The notes below the pieces were generated by a model. That model did not search any database, had not been told where the DNA came from, and was given only the letters and a program-made list of their open reading frames with translations. This document shows positions 19,403 to 28,653 of a DNA stretch of 64,000 bases, in pieces. Source of the stretch: Gammaproteobacteria bacterium (lineage in GTDB: Bacteria; Pseudomonadota; Gammaproteobacteria; SZUA-229); assembly GCA_024636785.1 (NCBI GenBank), contig JAGXGK010000015.1, forward strand, positions 124,001 to 188,000. Reading direction: 5' to 3'. Within the stretch, counting starts at the first letter, position 1. Every line of letters begins with the position of its first letter. Made by a program: the position numbers and the translations under genes.

Positions 19403-20377
19403 ATGATGATAGAGAAAGAGAACTGGCCTCCGCTGGCCAGTCTGGAGTTGATAAAAACAAGGGCTCGCATGTTGAGAGACATACGGGCCTTTTTTGATGC
19501 CCGTGATGTTCTCGAGGTGGAGACGCCGCTGCTGGCCTCCGCCGGCACCACCGACCCGCACATAGAAAGCCTGCAAACGGTTTTTGCTGAGCAGCGCTAT
19601 TGTCTACAGACCTCGCCCGAGCACGCTATGAAACGGCTGCTGGCCGAACACGGCGCAGCCATATTCCAGATTTGCAAAGTCTTTCGCGATGAGGAGCTGG
19701 GGCCGATGCACAACCCCGAATTTTCCATGCTCGAGTGGTATCGCCCTGGTTTTGATATGCACCCGCTGATGACGGAAGTGGAAGCGCTGGTTACGGCGCT
19801 GGCGGGTGGTCATTTACAGTCGTTTATTCGCCTCAGCTACAGGCAGGCTTTTGAGCAGTACGCCGGGTTGAATCCGCATCAGGCCAGTGCTGGGGATTGC
19901 CGGGAGTGCGCGTTGCAGCGCGGCATCGAGCAGCCGGCAGGGCTGTATGAGCAGAAGGATGAGTGGCTGGACTGGCTGCTGACGCAGCTGATATTTCCCG
20001 CCCTGCCGACCGGCCAGTTCACCTTTATTTACGACTACCCGGCCTCGCAGTGTGCGCTGGCTCGCCTGAAAGAGAATGAGCAGGGCGAGCTTGTGGCCAG
20101 CCGTTTTGAGCTTTTCTACGGTGACACCGAACTGGCCAACGGCTTCCACGAGCTGACACAGGCCGGAGAGCAGCGGCGGCGCTTTGAAGCTGATAACGCA
20201 GCCAGAGCGGCGGATAATAAACCGCAGGTGAAAATCGATGAGTATCTGCTGGCTGCAATGGCGAGTGGCCTGCCGGACTGTTCAGGTGTCGCTCTGGGGC
20301 TGGATCGCCTGCTGATGGCGCTGAACGGAGAGGCTTCAATTGACCGGGTACTGGCGTTTCCCTGGGCACGTATATAG
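19403..20377 (+). CDS. epmA: EF-P lysine ligase EpmA
   Basis: A 324-residue class-II lysyl-tRNA-synthetase paralogue (GenX/PoxA) without the anticodon-binding domain. It transfers (R)-beta-lysine to K34 of EF-P. Class-II motifs are visible: VETPLLASAG, FRDEELGPMHNPEFSMLEWY (motif 2) and GVALGLDRLLMAL (motif 3). The frame begins with TTG at 19394; the ATG at 19403 is the more usual start. Lies 44 bp after efp on the same strand. Confidence 0.93.
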   Translation: MMIEKENWPPLASLELIKTRARMLRDIRAFFDARDVLEVETPLLASAGTTDPHIESLQTVFAEQRYCLQTSPEHAMKRLLAEHGAAIFQICKVFRDEELGPMHNPEFSMLEWYRPGFDMHPLMTEVEALVTALAGGHLQSFIRLSYRQAFEQYAGLNPHQASAGDCRECALQRGIEQPAGLYEQKDEWLDWLLTQLIFPALPTGQFTFIYDYPASQCALARLKENEQGELVASRFELFYGDTELANGFHELTQAGEQRRRFEADNAARAADNKPQVKIDEYLLAAMASGLPDCSGVALGLDRLLMALNGEASIDRVLAFPWARI

Positions 20378-20537
20378 GACTTCGGTCGATGGCATGCATA
20401 ATGTAAGGAATCGGGTCAGCCGCTTTAAGCTAATGTATAACGCGACGCCACCGAACGTGGAAGTGCTGGCGACGGCGGCGAAAACAAAACCCTGATCACC
20501 GGCACGGTGACCGGCAAAACAGTTCAGGAGAACAGAT

Positions 20538-21527
20538 ATGGGCATGCTGATTAACGGCGAGCTGGCTGACAGCTGGCTGGATAAAGAGATTGAAGCCGGT
20601 GAATTTAAACGCATGGAATCCTCCTTTCGCCACTGGGTGACTGCGGATGGCAGTGCCGGATCCAGTGGTGAAGCCGGCTTTAAAGCCGAAGCCGGACGTT
20701 ATCATCTGTATGTTTCGGAGGCCTGTCCGTGGGCGCACCGCACCGTGATAATGCGCCGCCTGAAAAAACTGGAATCGGTACTCGGCATCTCCTATGTCGA
20801 AGCCGAGATGCTCGACCACGGCTGGACATTTTCCAGCGAAGGAAAATACCGCGATGTGTTGTTTGGTTATCGCTATGTCTACCAGCTTTATCAGCAGGCG
20901 GATGCCCATTTTACCGGCCAGATTACGGTGCCGATTTTGTGGGACAAAAAACACAACACCATAGTGAATAACGAATCCCCGGAAATCATGCGCATGCTCA
21001 ATTCCGCGTTTGCTGCTCTGACGGATGTCGACACCGACTATTATCCCGAAACCCTGCGCACGCAGATCGAGCGCATCAATCAGCCGATTTACGAGCACAT
21101 TAATAACGGCGTCTATCGCTGTGGTTTTGCCACCAGTCAGGGCGCGTATGAAAAAGCCTTTGACCATCTGTTTGGCGAGCTGGATCGCGTGGAAGCGATA
21201 TTATCCACCCAGCGCTATCTGGTGGGTGATCAGCTCACCGAAGCCGACTGGCGCCTGTTTACCACGCTAGTGCGTTTTGATGCGGTCTATGTCGGCCATT
21301 TCAAATGCAACTTAAAACGCATCGCGGATTATCCTAACCTGTCGAATTTCCTGAGAGAGCTTTATCAGCTTCCCGGCATCGCCGGGACGGTCGACATCGA
21401 TTATATCAAGCGTCACTATTATTTTAGTCACACCAGCGTCAACCCCAGCCAGATTATCCCCAAAGGACCGGCGCTGAATTTTTCAGCCCCGCACGATCGA
21501 GCCATAAAATTTGCAGGTGCAGCATGA
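20538..21527 (+). CDS. yqjG: Glutathionyl-hydroquinone reductase (GST Xi)
   Basis: A 329-residue protein with a thioredoxin-like N-terminal domain carrying C63-P-W-A (EACPWAHRT) and a helical C-terminal GST domain. Members reduce glutathionyl-hydroquinones, releasing glutathione, and protect against quinones. The length and CPWA site are diagnostic of the Xi class. It overlaps the pirin gene by 4 bp (ATGA), so both are made together; pirins act on aromatic compounds, which is consistent with shared quinone or flavonoid detoxification. An AGGAGA site precedes the ATG. Confidence 0.9.
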   Translation: MGMLINGELADSWLDKEIEAGEFKRMESSFRHWVTADGSAGSSGEAGFKAEAGRYHLYVSEACPWAHRTVIMRRLKKLESVLGISYVEAEMLDHGWTFSSEGKYRDVLFGYRYVYQLYQQADAHFTGQITVPILWDKKHNTIVNNESPEIMRMLNSAFAALTDVDTDYYPETLRTQIERINQPIYEHINNGVYRCGFATSQGAYEKAFDHLFGELDRVEAILSTQRYLVGDQLTEADWRLFTTLVRFDAVYVGHFKCNLKRIADYPNLSNFLRELYQLPGIAGTVDIDYIKRHYYFSHTSVNPSQIIPKGPALNFSAPHDRAIKFAGAA

Positions 21528-22252
21528 GCCTGGAATTACACGAAGTCACCACCGTGCCGGAAGGTGACGGCGTAGATGTGAAGCGACTGTTCCCGTTGCC
21601 CGGCTTTATGAATTTTGACCCGTTTGTATTGTGGGATCATTTCAACATCGGGCCGGGACGCGGTTTTCCCGAGCATCCGCACCGTGGTTTTGAAGCCATC
21701 ACCTACATGTTCGATGGTGGCATGAAGCATAAGGATAATCTGGGCAATGAATCCTATGTCAGCACCGGCGGCGCGCAGCGTTTTACCGCAGGCCGGGGTC
21801 TGGTGCATTCTGAAATGCCCGCCGAGACAGGTGAAAGCAACGGCATTCAGCTGTGGATAAATTTGCCGCAGAGGCTGAAAAAAATCGAACCGGATTATCA
21901 GCAGGTCAACGCGGAAGAGTTTCCGGTGATTGCACTGGCCGGCGGTCAGGCCAAAATATTAGTCGGCGAAGACTCCCCGCTGCTGTTAAACACTAAAGTC
22001 ATTTATCAGCACCTAACACTAAAAAAAGAGGCGGACTATTCACTGAGACCGGCCCATGGAATGCGCGGCATTATTTATCTCATGCAGGGCGAAATTGAGG
22101 TGAATGGGAATTTGATAAAAGCCGACCAGGCCCTGCTTGTGGAGCACGAAACGATACTCAAATTTAAAGCAACGCAGGACAGCCGGTTTATGATCTGCAT
22201 GGGCGTGCCGCACGGTGAACCTATACGGCAATACGGGCCTTATGTTGATTAA
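21524..22252 (+). CDS. Pirin family protein
   Basis: A 242-residue bicupin. The N-terminal cupin has the pirin metal-site pattern FPEHPHRGFEAITYMFDGG with later HSEMP, supplying His and Glu ligands. Some bacterial pirins are quercetin 2,3-dioxygenases; others regulate metabolism. Translationally coupled to the preceding glutathionyl-hydroquinone reductase. The exact substrate is not deducible. Confidence 0.88.
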   Translation: MSLELHEVTTVPEGDGVDVKRLFPLPGFMNFDPFVLWDHFNIGPGRGFPEHPHRGFEAITYMFDGGMKHKDNLGNESYVSTGGAQRFTAGRGLVHSEMPAETGESNGIQLWINLPQRLKKIEPDYQQVNAEEFPVIALAGGQAKILVGEDSPLLLNTKVIYQHLTLKKEADYSLRPAHGMRGIIYLMQGEIEVNGNLIKADQALLVEHETILKFKATQDSRFMICMGVPHGEPIRQYGPYVD

Positions 22253-22273
22253 AAGATAGTTGGCAGTTAAAAG

Positions 22274-22520
22274 CTTTCACCGCAGAGGCGCAGAGAACGC
22301 AGAGGAAGTACGGAGAAAAGATAAAACGGGTTGCGTAGGATGCTGGTGAGGCACGAACCGCATCGATTGTGGTAGGCAAGGTCAAGTGCTTTTACCGCAG
22401 AGGCGCAGAGAAAATCTTTTTTTGTTTGTGCCTATTTATAACATCCGTGTAATGCATTTAGATTATTAGCCCAACCTCAATGTTTTTCTCTGCGCCCTCT
22501 GCGCCTCTGCAGTGAAAAAG
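22274..22520. repeat. Cluster of three dispersed 'CCGCAGAGGCGCAGAG' repeats
   Basis: Two direct copies (about 22274-22320 and 22389-22415) and one inverted copy (22483-22520) of a repeat with core ACCGCAGAGGCGCAGAG. They fill nearly all of the 272-bp gap between the pirin and LrgB-like genes, so the inverted pair could fold into a long stem. No gene seen here. Confidence 0.75.
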
Positions 22521-22524
22521 ATTT

Positions 22525-23265
22525 TCAATTCAACATGTCTAAAAAGTTTAATAACCACGGTAGAATCACCGCTGTGGCGAAGGCTGATAGTGCCATGGCC
22601 AGTGCCGAGAAGGCACCCATTTCCGGGCTTACCTGAAAGGCGCGGGCGGTGCCGATGCCGTGTGCGGATATGCCCATGGCGATGCCTTTCACGCTGTCGT
22701 CCTTGATGCGCATCAGTTCAAAAAGTTTGCTGCCGATGACGGCGCCAATGATGCCGGTGAGCACCACCAGCACGGCGGTGAGTGAGGGCAGACCGCCGAT
22801 CTGTTCGGAGATGCCCATGGCTACCGGCGCGGTTACCGATTTGGGCGCGAGCGATAGCTGGGTCTGTAAACTCGCACCCAGAAACCAGGCGATTCCAATC
22901 GAGCTGAAAGCGCCGATGAGCGCCCCCGAGATAACGGTAATGGCGACGGGTAAAAACAGTTTTCTTAATTTTGAGCACTGCTGGTAGAGCGGAACGGCCA
23001 GGGCAACGGTGGCGGGGCCGAGCAGGAAATGTACAAACTGGCCGCCCTCGAAATAGGTTTCATACGAGGTGCCGGTGAGTACAAGCAAGATGATTAGCGC
23101 GATCACCGAAGTCAGTACCGGGTTCAACAGCGGATTGGAATGGGCATAAATATAAAGCTGATGGGCCAGGCTGTAGGTCACCAGTGTAATGGTGAGCCCC
23201 AGTAACGGGGTGGTGGATAGATAGACCCAGATTGCGGCCAGGTCCCGTTCAATCATCTTTTTCAA
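22525..23265 (-). CDS. LrgB/CidB family membrane protein
   Basis: A 246-residue protein with about seven membrane helices and the LrgB signature segments LAPKSVTAPVAMGISEQIGG and GIAMGISAHGIGTARAF. Pairs with a holin-like LrgA/CidA partner; in staphylococci and plants such pairs affect murein hydrolase activity and the transport of small carboxylates. Its start overlaps the end of the LrgA-like gene by 17 bp, so it is cotranscribed and coupled. Confidence 0.9.
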   Translation of the reverse strand: MKKMIERDLAAIWVYLSTTPLLGLTITLVTYSLAHQLYIYAHSNPLLNPVLTSVIALIILLVLTGTSYETYFEGGQFVHFLLGPATVALAVPLYQQCSKLRKLFLPVAITVISGALIGAFSSIGIAWFLGASLQTQLSLAPKSVTAPVAMGISEQIGGLPSLTAVLVVLTGIIGAVIGSKLFELMRIKDDSVKGIAMGISAHGIGTARAFQVSPEMGAFSALAMALSAFATAVILPWLLNFLDMLN

Positions 23266-23617
23266 CCTTCTTCGCGAGCAGTCGTCGGCTTGCCAGCATG
23301 ATCGCTGCCGTCGCCGCCATGGTGATCACCGTGCTCAGTATCAGCGCAATGCTGATGGGCAGCCATTCATTAATAATGCGGTCGAAGTGCACCATCATGC
23401 CGACACCGGCCGGTACAAAAAGCAGGGAGAGATGACTCAATAACGCAGTGGATGCTGAGTCCAGTGAGGTGCTGGAGCGTCCTCGCCATACCAGCGTGAT
23501 AAAAAGCATGATCATGCCCAGTACCGGGCCGGGCACAGGAATGCGCAGCAAAAGCACGCTGATTTCGCCCGCTAACTGGTAAATTAAAAGTAGGGTTATG
23601 CCATTAAGAAAATTCAT
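23249..23617 (-). CDS. CidA/LrgA holin-like protein
   Basis: A 122-residue membrane protein with four helices and the CidA/LrgA motif IPVPGPVLGMIMLF and LLFVPAGVGMMVHFD. The frame stays open to 23761, but that extension lies inside the DUF1456 gene and is not hydrophobic; the ATG at 23617 (MNFLNGITLLLIYQLAGE) is the natural start. Operates with the overlapping LrgB-like gene. Confidence 0.87.
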   Translation of the reverse strand: MNFLNGITLLLIYQLAGEISVLLLRIPVPGPVLGMIMLFITLVWRGRSSTSLDSASTALLSHLSLLFVPAGVGMMVHFDRIINEWLPISIALILSTVITMAATAAIMLASRRLLAKKVEKDD

Positions 23618-23627
23618 CCCTGAAAAA

Positions 23628-24119
23628 TTATTCCCATTTAAACTCGGCCAGCATTTTAACATTGTCGTGATATTTAAGCTGCACGCCGGTGAGGAACTTG
23701 CGCAAAATCTGATCCTTGCAGGCGCGGTAATGTTTGTGACCGGCCTTGCGGAACAGCGCACTTAATTCAGGCTTGCTTAAGGGGAATTCAGCCAGATCCA
23801 TAATATCCAGAATGTCTTCGTCTTTAAGGTCTAAAGCGATTTTTAATTTCCTCATAATGATGTTGTTGGTCAGGCGTTTTTCAGGTTCAGGTTGAGGGCC
23901 GTCTTTTTTGCCGCGCTTCTCGTTAATGAAGCCATTGAGAAAAATGGCCAGATGAAGATCATTGCATTTCTGAAAGGCAGGGTCGTCTTCCTTCTTCAGC
24001 CAGTCGCTAATCTGAGCACGGGTCACTTCATGCCCGGCTTGCTTGAATATGTCTATCATTTTCGAATCACTGAGCTCGAAGCTGTAGCGAAGACGACGCA
24101 AAATATCGTTGTTGGTCAT
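23628..24119 (-). CDS. DUF1456 family protein (YehS-like)
   Basis: A 163-residue cytoplasmic protein with two copies of a helical unit: NNDILRRLRYSFELSD...AQISDWLKKEDDP and NNIIMRKLKIALDLKD...PELSALFRKAGHK. This duplicated layout is DUF1456, as in E. coli YehS. Function unknown; the repeats look like small winged or helix-turn-helix units. It lies 10 bp upstream of the LrgA-like gene on the same strand. Confidence 0.88.
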   Translation of the reverse strand: MTNNDILRRLRYSFELSDSKMIDIFKQAGHEVTRAQISDWLKKEDDPAFQKCNDLHLAIFLNGFINEKRGKKDGPQPEPEKRLTNNIIMRKLKIALDLKDEDILDIMDLAEFPLSKPELSALFRKAGHKHYRACKDQILRKFLTGVQLKYHDNVKMLAEFKWE

Positions 24120-24170
24120 GGTTGGCCTTTAGTTAAATTCTAATTGAGGTGTGAGTGTTGCAGTAAGTCA

Positions 24171-24644
24171 TTAGCGCATGTAGGCATAGCCTTCTTCGTT
24201 ATGAAGTTTAATGATTTCAGCATCGGCCATGGGAACCATGTTTACAAAGCCGTGTATGTCTGCCGGACTAAACCCCTGCATTTTTGCAGAAGCCTGACAC
24301 ATTCTGTATTCGATTCGGGTGGCAAGTTTCAGGTCTTGTGCGCGTTGCATCAAAGCTTTGTGTTTTTCGAACTGGGTTTTAGCGAAAAACGGGATTGCTG
24401 AGCCATGTATTATAATGACAATAGATGCGTCAAACGGGTCGTTGTTATAAAGTTTATTTAGAAGGCTGGCTCGGTCTAAAATACTGTTTATCTTTTTCTC
24501 ATTCCCCGCAGTCAAGTTATACAAAACTTTTTGCGGTGCATAGTTCATCGTCGAGGCCTCGGCACTTCCCCAGGGAGAGTTCTCTTGAGCGATGGCTAAT
24601 GAGCAGACGTTTATAATAATCAGCAGGCTAACAAAAAATTTCAT
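24171..24644 (-). CDS. Exported DsrE-like protein
   Basis: A 157-residue protein with a signal peptide (residues 1-19 or 20, SLAIAQ) and a DsrE/DsrF-type fold: KVLYNLTAGNEKKINSILDRASLLNKLY, then SIVIIIHGSAIPFF, LATRIEYRMCQASAKMQG and a hydrophobic VNMVPMADAEI end. A single mature cysteine, C116, lies where sulfur-carrier DsrE-type proteins often have theirs. Cytoplasmic relatives relay persulfide sulfur; secreted forms are common in sulfur oxidisers but poorly studied. It stands alone, divergent from the TPR gene. Confidence 0.8.
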   Translation of the reverse strand: MKFFVSLLIIINVCSLAIAQENSPWGSAEASTMNYAPQKVLYNLTAGNEKKINSILDRASLLNKLYNNDPFDASIVIIIHGSAIPFFAKTQFEKHKALMQRAQDLKLATRIEYRMCQASAKMQGFSPADIHGFVNMVPMADAEIIKLHNEEGYAYMR

Positions 24645-24769
24645 AAGTTATAATTCCGCTGGATCTGGTATAAGTAATCGCACAGTATACCGATCGGGAT
24701 GTTGAAGGGGGTTATTTTGGGGATTCGGGTTATTGCCGAAATATTAACAGATTTTTTGCGTTTTTTCTG

Positions 24770-24810
24770 AGCGGCCTTCAACTGGATTAAAAAAACCGGC
24801 ATCGGCCGCT
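24770..24810 (+). repeat. Hairpin with T-run between dsrE-like and TPR genes
   Basis: AGCGGCC (24770-24776) pairs with GGCCGCT (24804-24810), followed by TCTTTTT. It looks like a terminator but no coding gene on the plus strand ends here, so it may end a small RNA or act as an attenuator in a long leader. Confidence 0.45.
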
Positions 24811-24849
24811 TCTTTTTAAGGCATTAGCCGGGCGATTGGGCAAAAGTAG

Positions 24850-24908
24850 ATGCAATGCATTAGAATGTATTGCATTCACCGGCTGATCACACTGAAAAAT
24901 CAGCCGGT
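24850..24908 (+). repeat. Two strong palindromes upstream of the TPR gene
   Basis: A 26-bp palindrome (24850-24875, ATGCAAT arms with one G-T pair) is followed by a 10-bp stem, ACCGGCTGAT (24878-24887) with ATCAGCCGGT (24899-24908). They end 40 bp before the TPR gene start and would lie in its leader. Together with the hairpin at 24770 they account for most of the 304-bp gap. Confidence 0.6.
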
Positions 24909-24948
24909 ACAAATTGAATATCAATAATCGCGTATTTGGAGCAGGGCT

Positions 24949-25821
24949 ATGAGAATGATTCGTCGTTTTTTTGTATATGTGGCGTCAATTTTGGCCATTC
25001 TAATCATCACTTATGGCTATGTTTACTGGGGTAATCTGCTGGGTGAGAACACCCCCGCAGGTCAGGTGATTGCCTGGCTGTCGGGCGAAGAGACGAAATC
25101 ACTGGAGTTTCTCACCGAACCGAAAGACTCCAGACCCAGGCAAGATGCAGAAACGATGCCCGAAAGTGTGCTCAACGGCGATCAGGTTGAAGCTCAAATC
25201 GAAGCCGAGTCTGTTATCGATGTGCAAGATAGCGCCGAGCCTGCCGTGGATGATGCCGGCGTTGCCACGCAGGCCGATACCGGTCGTGTAGTGATACCGG
25301 CTGAAACCCGTCCCGAGAAAGAAACTGAAAGCACAGAAAGTTCGATTTCTGAAATCGTGCCGACTGAGGAAGCGCCGTTTGAAACAGCACCGATTAAGGC
25401 AGCATCACCTGACACAACAGTCACCGAATTGCCCGCCGCCGATGATGGGGATCTGACAGAGGCAAAAATCGATACCACCGAAGCCCGCGGACAGCCATTA
25501 AACGGCATGGCCATACACGATTTAATGCTGCGCGCCCGCAACGCTTTTCACTACCGCGACTACGATGCGGCCATCGCCAGTTATCAGCAGTTGATCGAGC
25601 GAGCACCCGATCACTTTGACGCCTACATTGAGCTGGGTGATGTCTATTCTTATCAAGGTAAGGAGAAGCAGGCCGCGGCAGCCTATTTCGAGGCCGCTGC
25701 AATTCTGGTGCGACTGGGTCAGGTTAATCGCGCCACCGCGTTAATGGATCCGATAAGCCGGATGGATACCGACCGTGCCAGAACGCTGCTTGATCTGATT
25801 GACGCAGCCCGTGGCAAATAG
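24949..25821 (+). CDS. Membrane-anchored TPR protein
   Basis: A 290-residue protein with one N-terminal membrane segment (residues ~5-27), a long acidic, Glu/Thr/Pro-rich linker (~50-180) and C-terminal TPR repeats (~185-285: AFHYRDYDAAIASYQQLIERAPDHFDAYIELGDVYSYQGK). Probably a scaffold in the periplasm or facing the cytoplasm; orientation cannot be fixed. A GGAG ribosome site precedes the ATG. The two palindromes upstream may control it. Confidence 0.75.
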   Translation: MRMIRRFFVYVASILAILIITYGYVYWGNLLGENTPAGQVIAWLSGEETKSLEFLTEPKDSRPRQDAETMPESVLNGDQVEAQIEAESVIDVQDSAEPAVDDAGVATQADTGRVVIPAETRPEKETESTESSISEIVPTEEAPFETAPIKAASPDTTVTELPAADDGDLTEAKIDTTEARGQPLNGMAIHDLMLRARNAFHYRDYDAAIASYQQLIERAPDHFDAYIELGDVYSYQGKEKQAAAAYFEAAAILVRLGQVNRATALMDPISRMDTDRARTLLDLIDAARGK

Positions 25822-25837
25822 CCCGGCGCAAAGCCGG

Positions 25838-26698
25838 TCAGGGCTGGTAGACGCCGAGGCGCTGCCCCAGTTTTACTTCATTGCCGGCGCTCATGGCTTC
25901 GTCCAGTTTGAATTTTTCTGTTGCCAGCACGATCACCGTTGAACCCAGATTGAAGCGCCCCATCTCCTGGCCGCGTTCCAGACAAACTTCGCCTTTTTTG
26001 TAATCAAAGTGACGGATCTTTTTGGCGATGCTGGTGACCAGTCCGTGCCAAACGGTTTCGGTGGCAGAGACATTAATCGCCCCCACCAGAATCATCGCCA
26101 TCGGGCCGTGTTCGGTCTCGAAAAAACAGGCGACGCGTTCATTGCGGGCGAATAATCGGGGCACTGTGGTCACGGTGTGGTCAGCCACGCTGAACAGTCG
26201 CCCCGGAATGTAGGTCATGTGGGTGAGTTCGCCACCGATCGGCATGTGAATGCGGTGATAATCCCGGGGCGAAAGATAGATGGTGGCGAAGTTGCCGTTG
26301 ACAAAAGGCGCGGCTAGCTCTTCATTGCCACCGACCAGTTCTAGCAGGCTGTAGTCGTGGCCCTTGGCCTGAAACAGACGGCCGTTTTCTATTTTGGTCG
26401 CCTGGCTCACCGCGCCATCCACTGGACATAACCAGGAGTTTTCAGTGTCGTCGAAAGGCCGGCATTCAGGTTTCAGGGCGCGGGTGAAAAAAGCGTTGAG
26501 ACTTTCATAAGCGTGCCTGTCTTCAATTACCGCTTCGTGCATTTTGACCTCGTGCAGTGACGAGTAGGCGCTGATAATAAAGTTTTTTACCGGCGTGTAC
26601 TTGATGCGCGCCAGCTTGAACATCAGCCATGAAATGGCGTGATGCGGTAAAATATAAAAAGGCGTGGATAGCAGGTAGTCCCGCAAAGAAGCTTTCAT
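25838..26698 (-). CDS. psd: Phosphatidylserine decarboxylase proenzyme
   Basis: A 286-residue inner-membrane-associated enzyme making phosphatidylethanolamine from phosphatidylserine. It is cleaved autocatalytically at LGST (residues 251-254), where Ser253 becomes the pyruvoyl group. Conserved DGAVSQ, YHRIHMPIGGE and VGAINV segments are present. The start sits 1 bp after the stop of the upstream copper-chaperone gene on the same strand, so they probably form an operon. Confidence 0.94.
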   Translation of the reverse strand: MKASLRDYLLSTPFYILPHHAISWLMFKLARIKYTPVKNFIISAYSSLHEVKMHEAVIEDRHAYESLNAFFTRALKPECRPFDDTENSWLCPVDGAVSQATKIENGRLFQAKGHDYSLLELVGGNEELAAPFVNGNFATIYLSPRDYHRIHMPIGGELTHMTYIPGRLFSVADHTVTTVPRLFARNERVACFFETEHGPMAMILVGAINVSATETVWHGLVTSIAKKIRHFDYKKGEVCLERGQEMGRFNLGSTVIVLATEKFKLDEAMSAGNEVKLGQRLGVYQP

Positions 26699-26699
26699 C

Positions 26700-27179
26700 T
26701 TAATGGTGCATGTGTTTGCTATGATCGGTGTTCTGTGAGTCCTGTGTGCCCTGTTTTTTCACCGGCACAGTAAGTTTAATAGTCTCACCATTTTCCAGGG
26801 TGAAATCAAAATTAACCTGATCACCGCCTGTTAATTTTTTCACCGGTTCGAATAACATGATGTGATGGCTGCCCGCTTCCAGCACCAGCTTGCCGTTAGC
26901 CGGTATGATTAATGCGTCACTGTGCTGCATGGTCGCCATCTCGCCTTTCTGTTGAGTCTGATGAAAGGTAATGCGTTTGAAGCTCCCGGAGCTGGCGGAG
27001 ACGATTTTTGCTACTTCATCCCCGCTGTTTTTGATTTCCATGTAGGCAACCAGAACCTTGCTTCTAGGCGGTGCTTCAGCGATCCACGCGCCCTCAAATT
27101 CAAGGTTTGAAGCAGCGCCGGCACTCTGGCTGAAAAAGAATAGTGAAAATAGCAGCGATAAAAATGGAAATGTTTTCAT
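26700..27179 (-). CDS. PCu(A)C-type periplasmic copper chaperone
   Basis: A 159-residue secreted protein (signal peptide residues 1-22, ending SAGAA). The PCu(A)C copper site is visible: TFHQTQQKGEMATMQH and HHIMLF (His/Met ligands), plus a His-rich C-terminus (DHSKHMHH). Such proteins deliver Cu(I) to cytochrome oxidase. The frame is open to 27398 but the upstream residues lack signal-peptide character; the ATG at 27179 is preferred. Precedes psd on the same strand. Confidence 0.88.
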   Translation of the reverse strand: MKTFPFLSLLFSLFFFSQSAGAASNLEFEGAWIAEAPPRSKVLVAYMEIKNSGDEVAKIVSASSGSFKRITFHQTQQKGEMATMQHSDALIIPANGKLVLEAGSHHIMLFEPVKKLTGGDQVNFDFTLENGETIKLTVPVKKQGTQDSQNTDHSKHMHH

Positions 27180-27425
27180 TGATTGAGCCCTCATTATAAA
27201 GTAGCGGATTATAGGCGTTGCCCCACTAACAAGGAAGTACTGCGTATCCTGATCCATGCAGCGGGTTTTGTGCAGACGGATTCGGCAACGGCTAAAATGC
27301 CGTGAAGTTATATCCGGTGCTGAATGGCCCGTGCACATCAGGATGATTTTAAGGCGCATAGAGTGGTAACATCCGGTGTAACTTGAGCGCCAGCTCACAC
27401 TAATAATCGCAGAGATCTAGTCAAC

Positions 27426-28532
27426 ATGTCTGGCAATACTATCGGAAAACTGTTCACCGTCACCACCAGTGGCGAATCTCATGGTCCGGCTCTGCTGGGT
27501 ATTGTCGACGGCTGTCCGCCGGGGCTGGAAATTTCTGAGGCCGATCTACAGCTGGAGCTGGATCGCCGCAAACCCGGTACCTCACGCCACACCACGCAGC
27601 GCCGTGAGCCGGATGCGGTGAAAATCCTCTCCGGCGTGTTCGAAGGCAAAACCACCGGTTGCAGCATCGGCCTGATGATCGAAAACGTCGACCAGCGCTC
27701 CAAAGATTACGGCAATATCATGAACACCTTTCGACCCGGTCACGCCGATTACACCTATCAGCAGAAATACGGTTTCCGCGATTATCGCGGCGGTGGCCGT
27801 TCCTCGGCGCGCGAAACCGCGATGCGCGTAGCCGCCGGTGCCATCGCCAAAAAATACCTGAAAGACCGCTTCGGCATCAATATTTACGGCTATCTCTCCC
27901 AGCTGGGGCCAATTGAAATCGAGCATATTGATCTTACCGAGGTGCGCAACAACCCCTTCTTCTGCCCCGATGCCGGCAAGGTCGAAGCCATGGAAGCCTA
28001 TATGGATGCCCTGCGCAAAGAGGGCAACTCGGTCGGTGCCAAAATCACCACTATTGCCGAAGGCGTGCCGCCGGGCCTGGGCGAGCCGGTATTCGATCGC
28101 CTCGACGCTGACATCGCCCAATCGATGATGGGCATCAACGCTGCCAAAGGCGTGGAGATCGGCGACGGTTTCGCCTGTGTTGCCGCCAAGGGCACCGACT
28201 TCCGCGATGAGATCACTCCCGAAGGTTTTCTCAGCAATCACATGGGCGGCGTGCTGGGCGGTATTTCATCGGGTCAGGATATTGTCGTGCACACCGCCTT
28301 CAAGCCGACTTCGAGCATGCGCCTGCCGGGGCGCTCAGTGGATATCCACGGTGAGCCTGCTGAAGTGGTCACCAAGGGTCGGCACGATCCCTGCGTCGGC
28401 ATCCGCGCCACTCCCATCTGTGAAGCCATGCTGGCAATCACGCTGCTCGATCACATGCTGCGCTTCAGGGCGCAGTGCGCTGATGTGCAGTCGCCGACAC
28501 CGGTGATTCCCGCCAGCGCCGAACAGGGGTGA
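27426..28532 (+). CDS. aroC: Chorismate synthase
   Basis: A 368-residue FMN-dependent enzyme converting 5-enolpyruvylshikimate-3-phosphate to chorismate in aromatic amino-acid synthesis. Signatures [45 protein letters not shown] and [10 protein letters not shown] are intact. Full length. Divergent from the copper chaperone-psd pair. Confidence 0.96.
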   Translation: MSGNTIGKLFTVTTSGESHGPALLGIVDGCPPGLEISEADLQLELDRRKPGTSRHTTQRREPDAVKILSGVFEGKTTGCSIGLMIENVDQRSKDYGNIMNTFRPGHADYTYQQKYGFRDYRGGGRSSARETAMRVAAGAIAKKYLKDRFGINIYGYLSQLGPIEIEHIDLTEVRNNPFFCPDAGKVEAMEAYMDALRKEGNSVGAKITTIAEGVPPGLGEPVFDRLDADIAQSMMGINAAKGVEIGDGFACVAAKGTDFRDEITPEGFLSNHMGGVLGGISSGQDIVVHTAFKPTSSMRLPGRSVDIHGEPAEVVTKGRHDPCVGIRATPICEAMLAITLLDHMLRFRAQCADVQSPTPVIPASAEQG

Positions 28533-28653
28533 GGGCTGTTTCGGTGACAGCGACGGTCCGCAAAAATAGCGTATCCTGCCGATGCGTTTCACGGCATCCG
28601 TTTTATTCACCCGGGCTGTTTTCTCACCCCGTTTTTTAAACGCTGTACCCACA

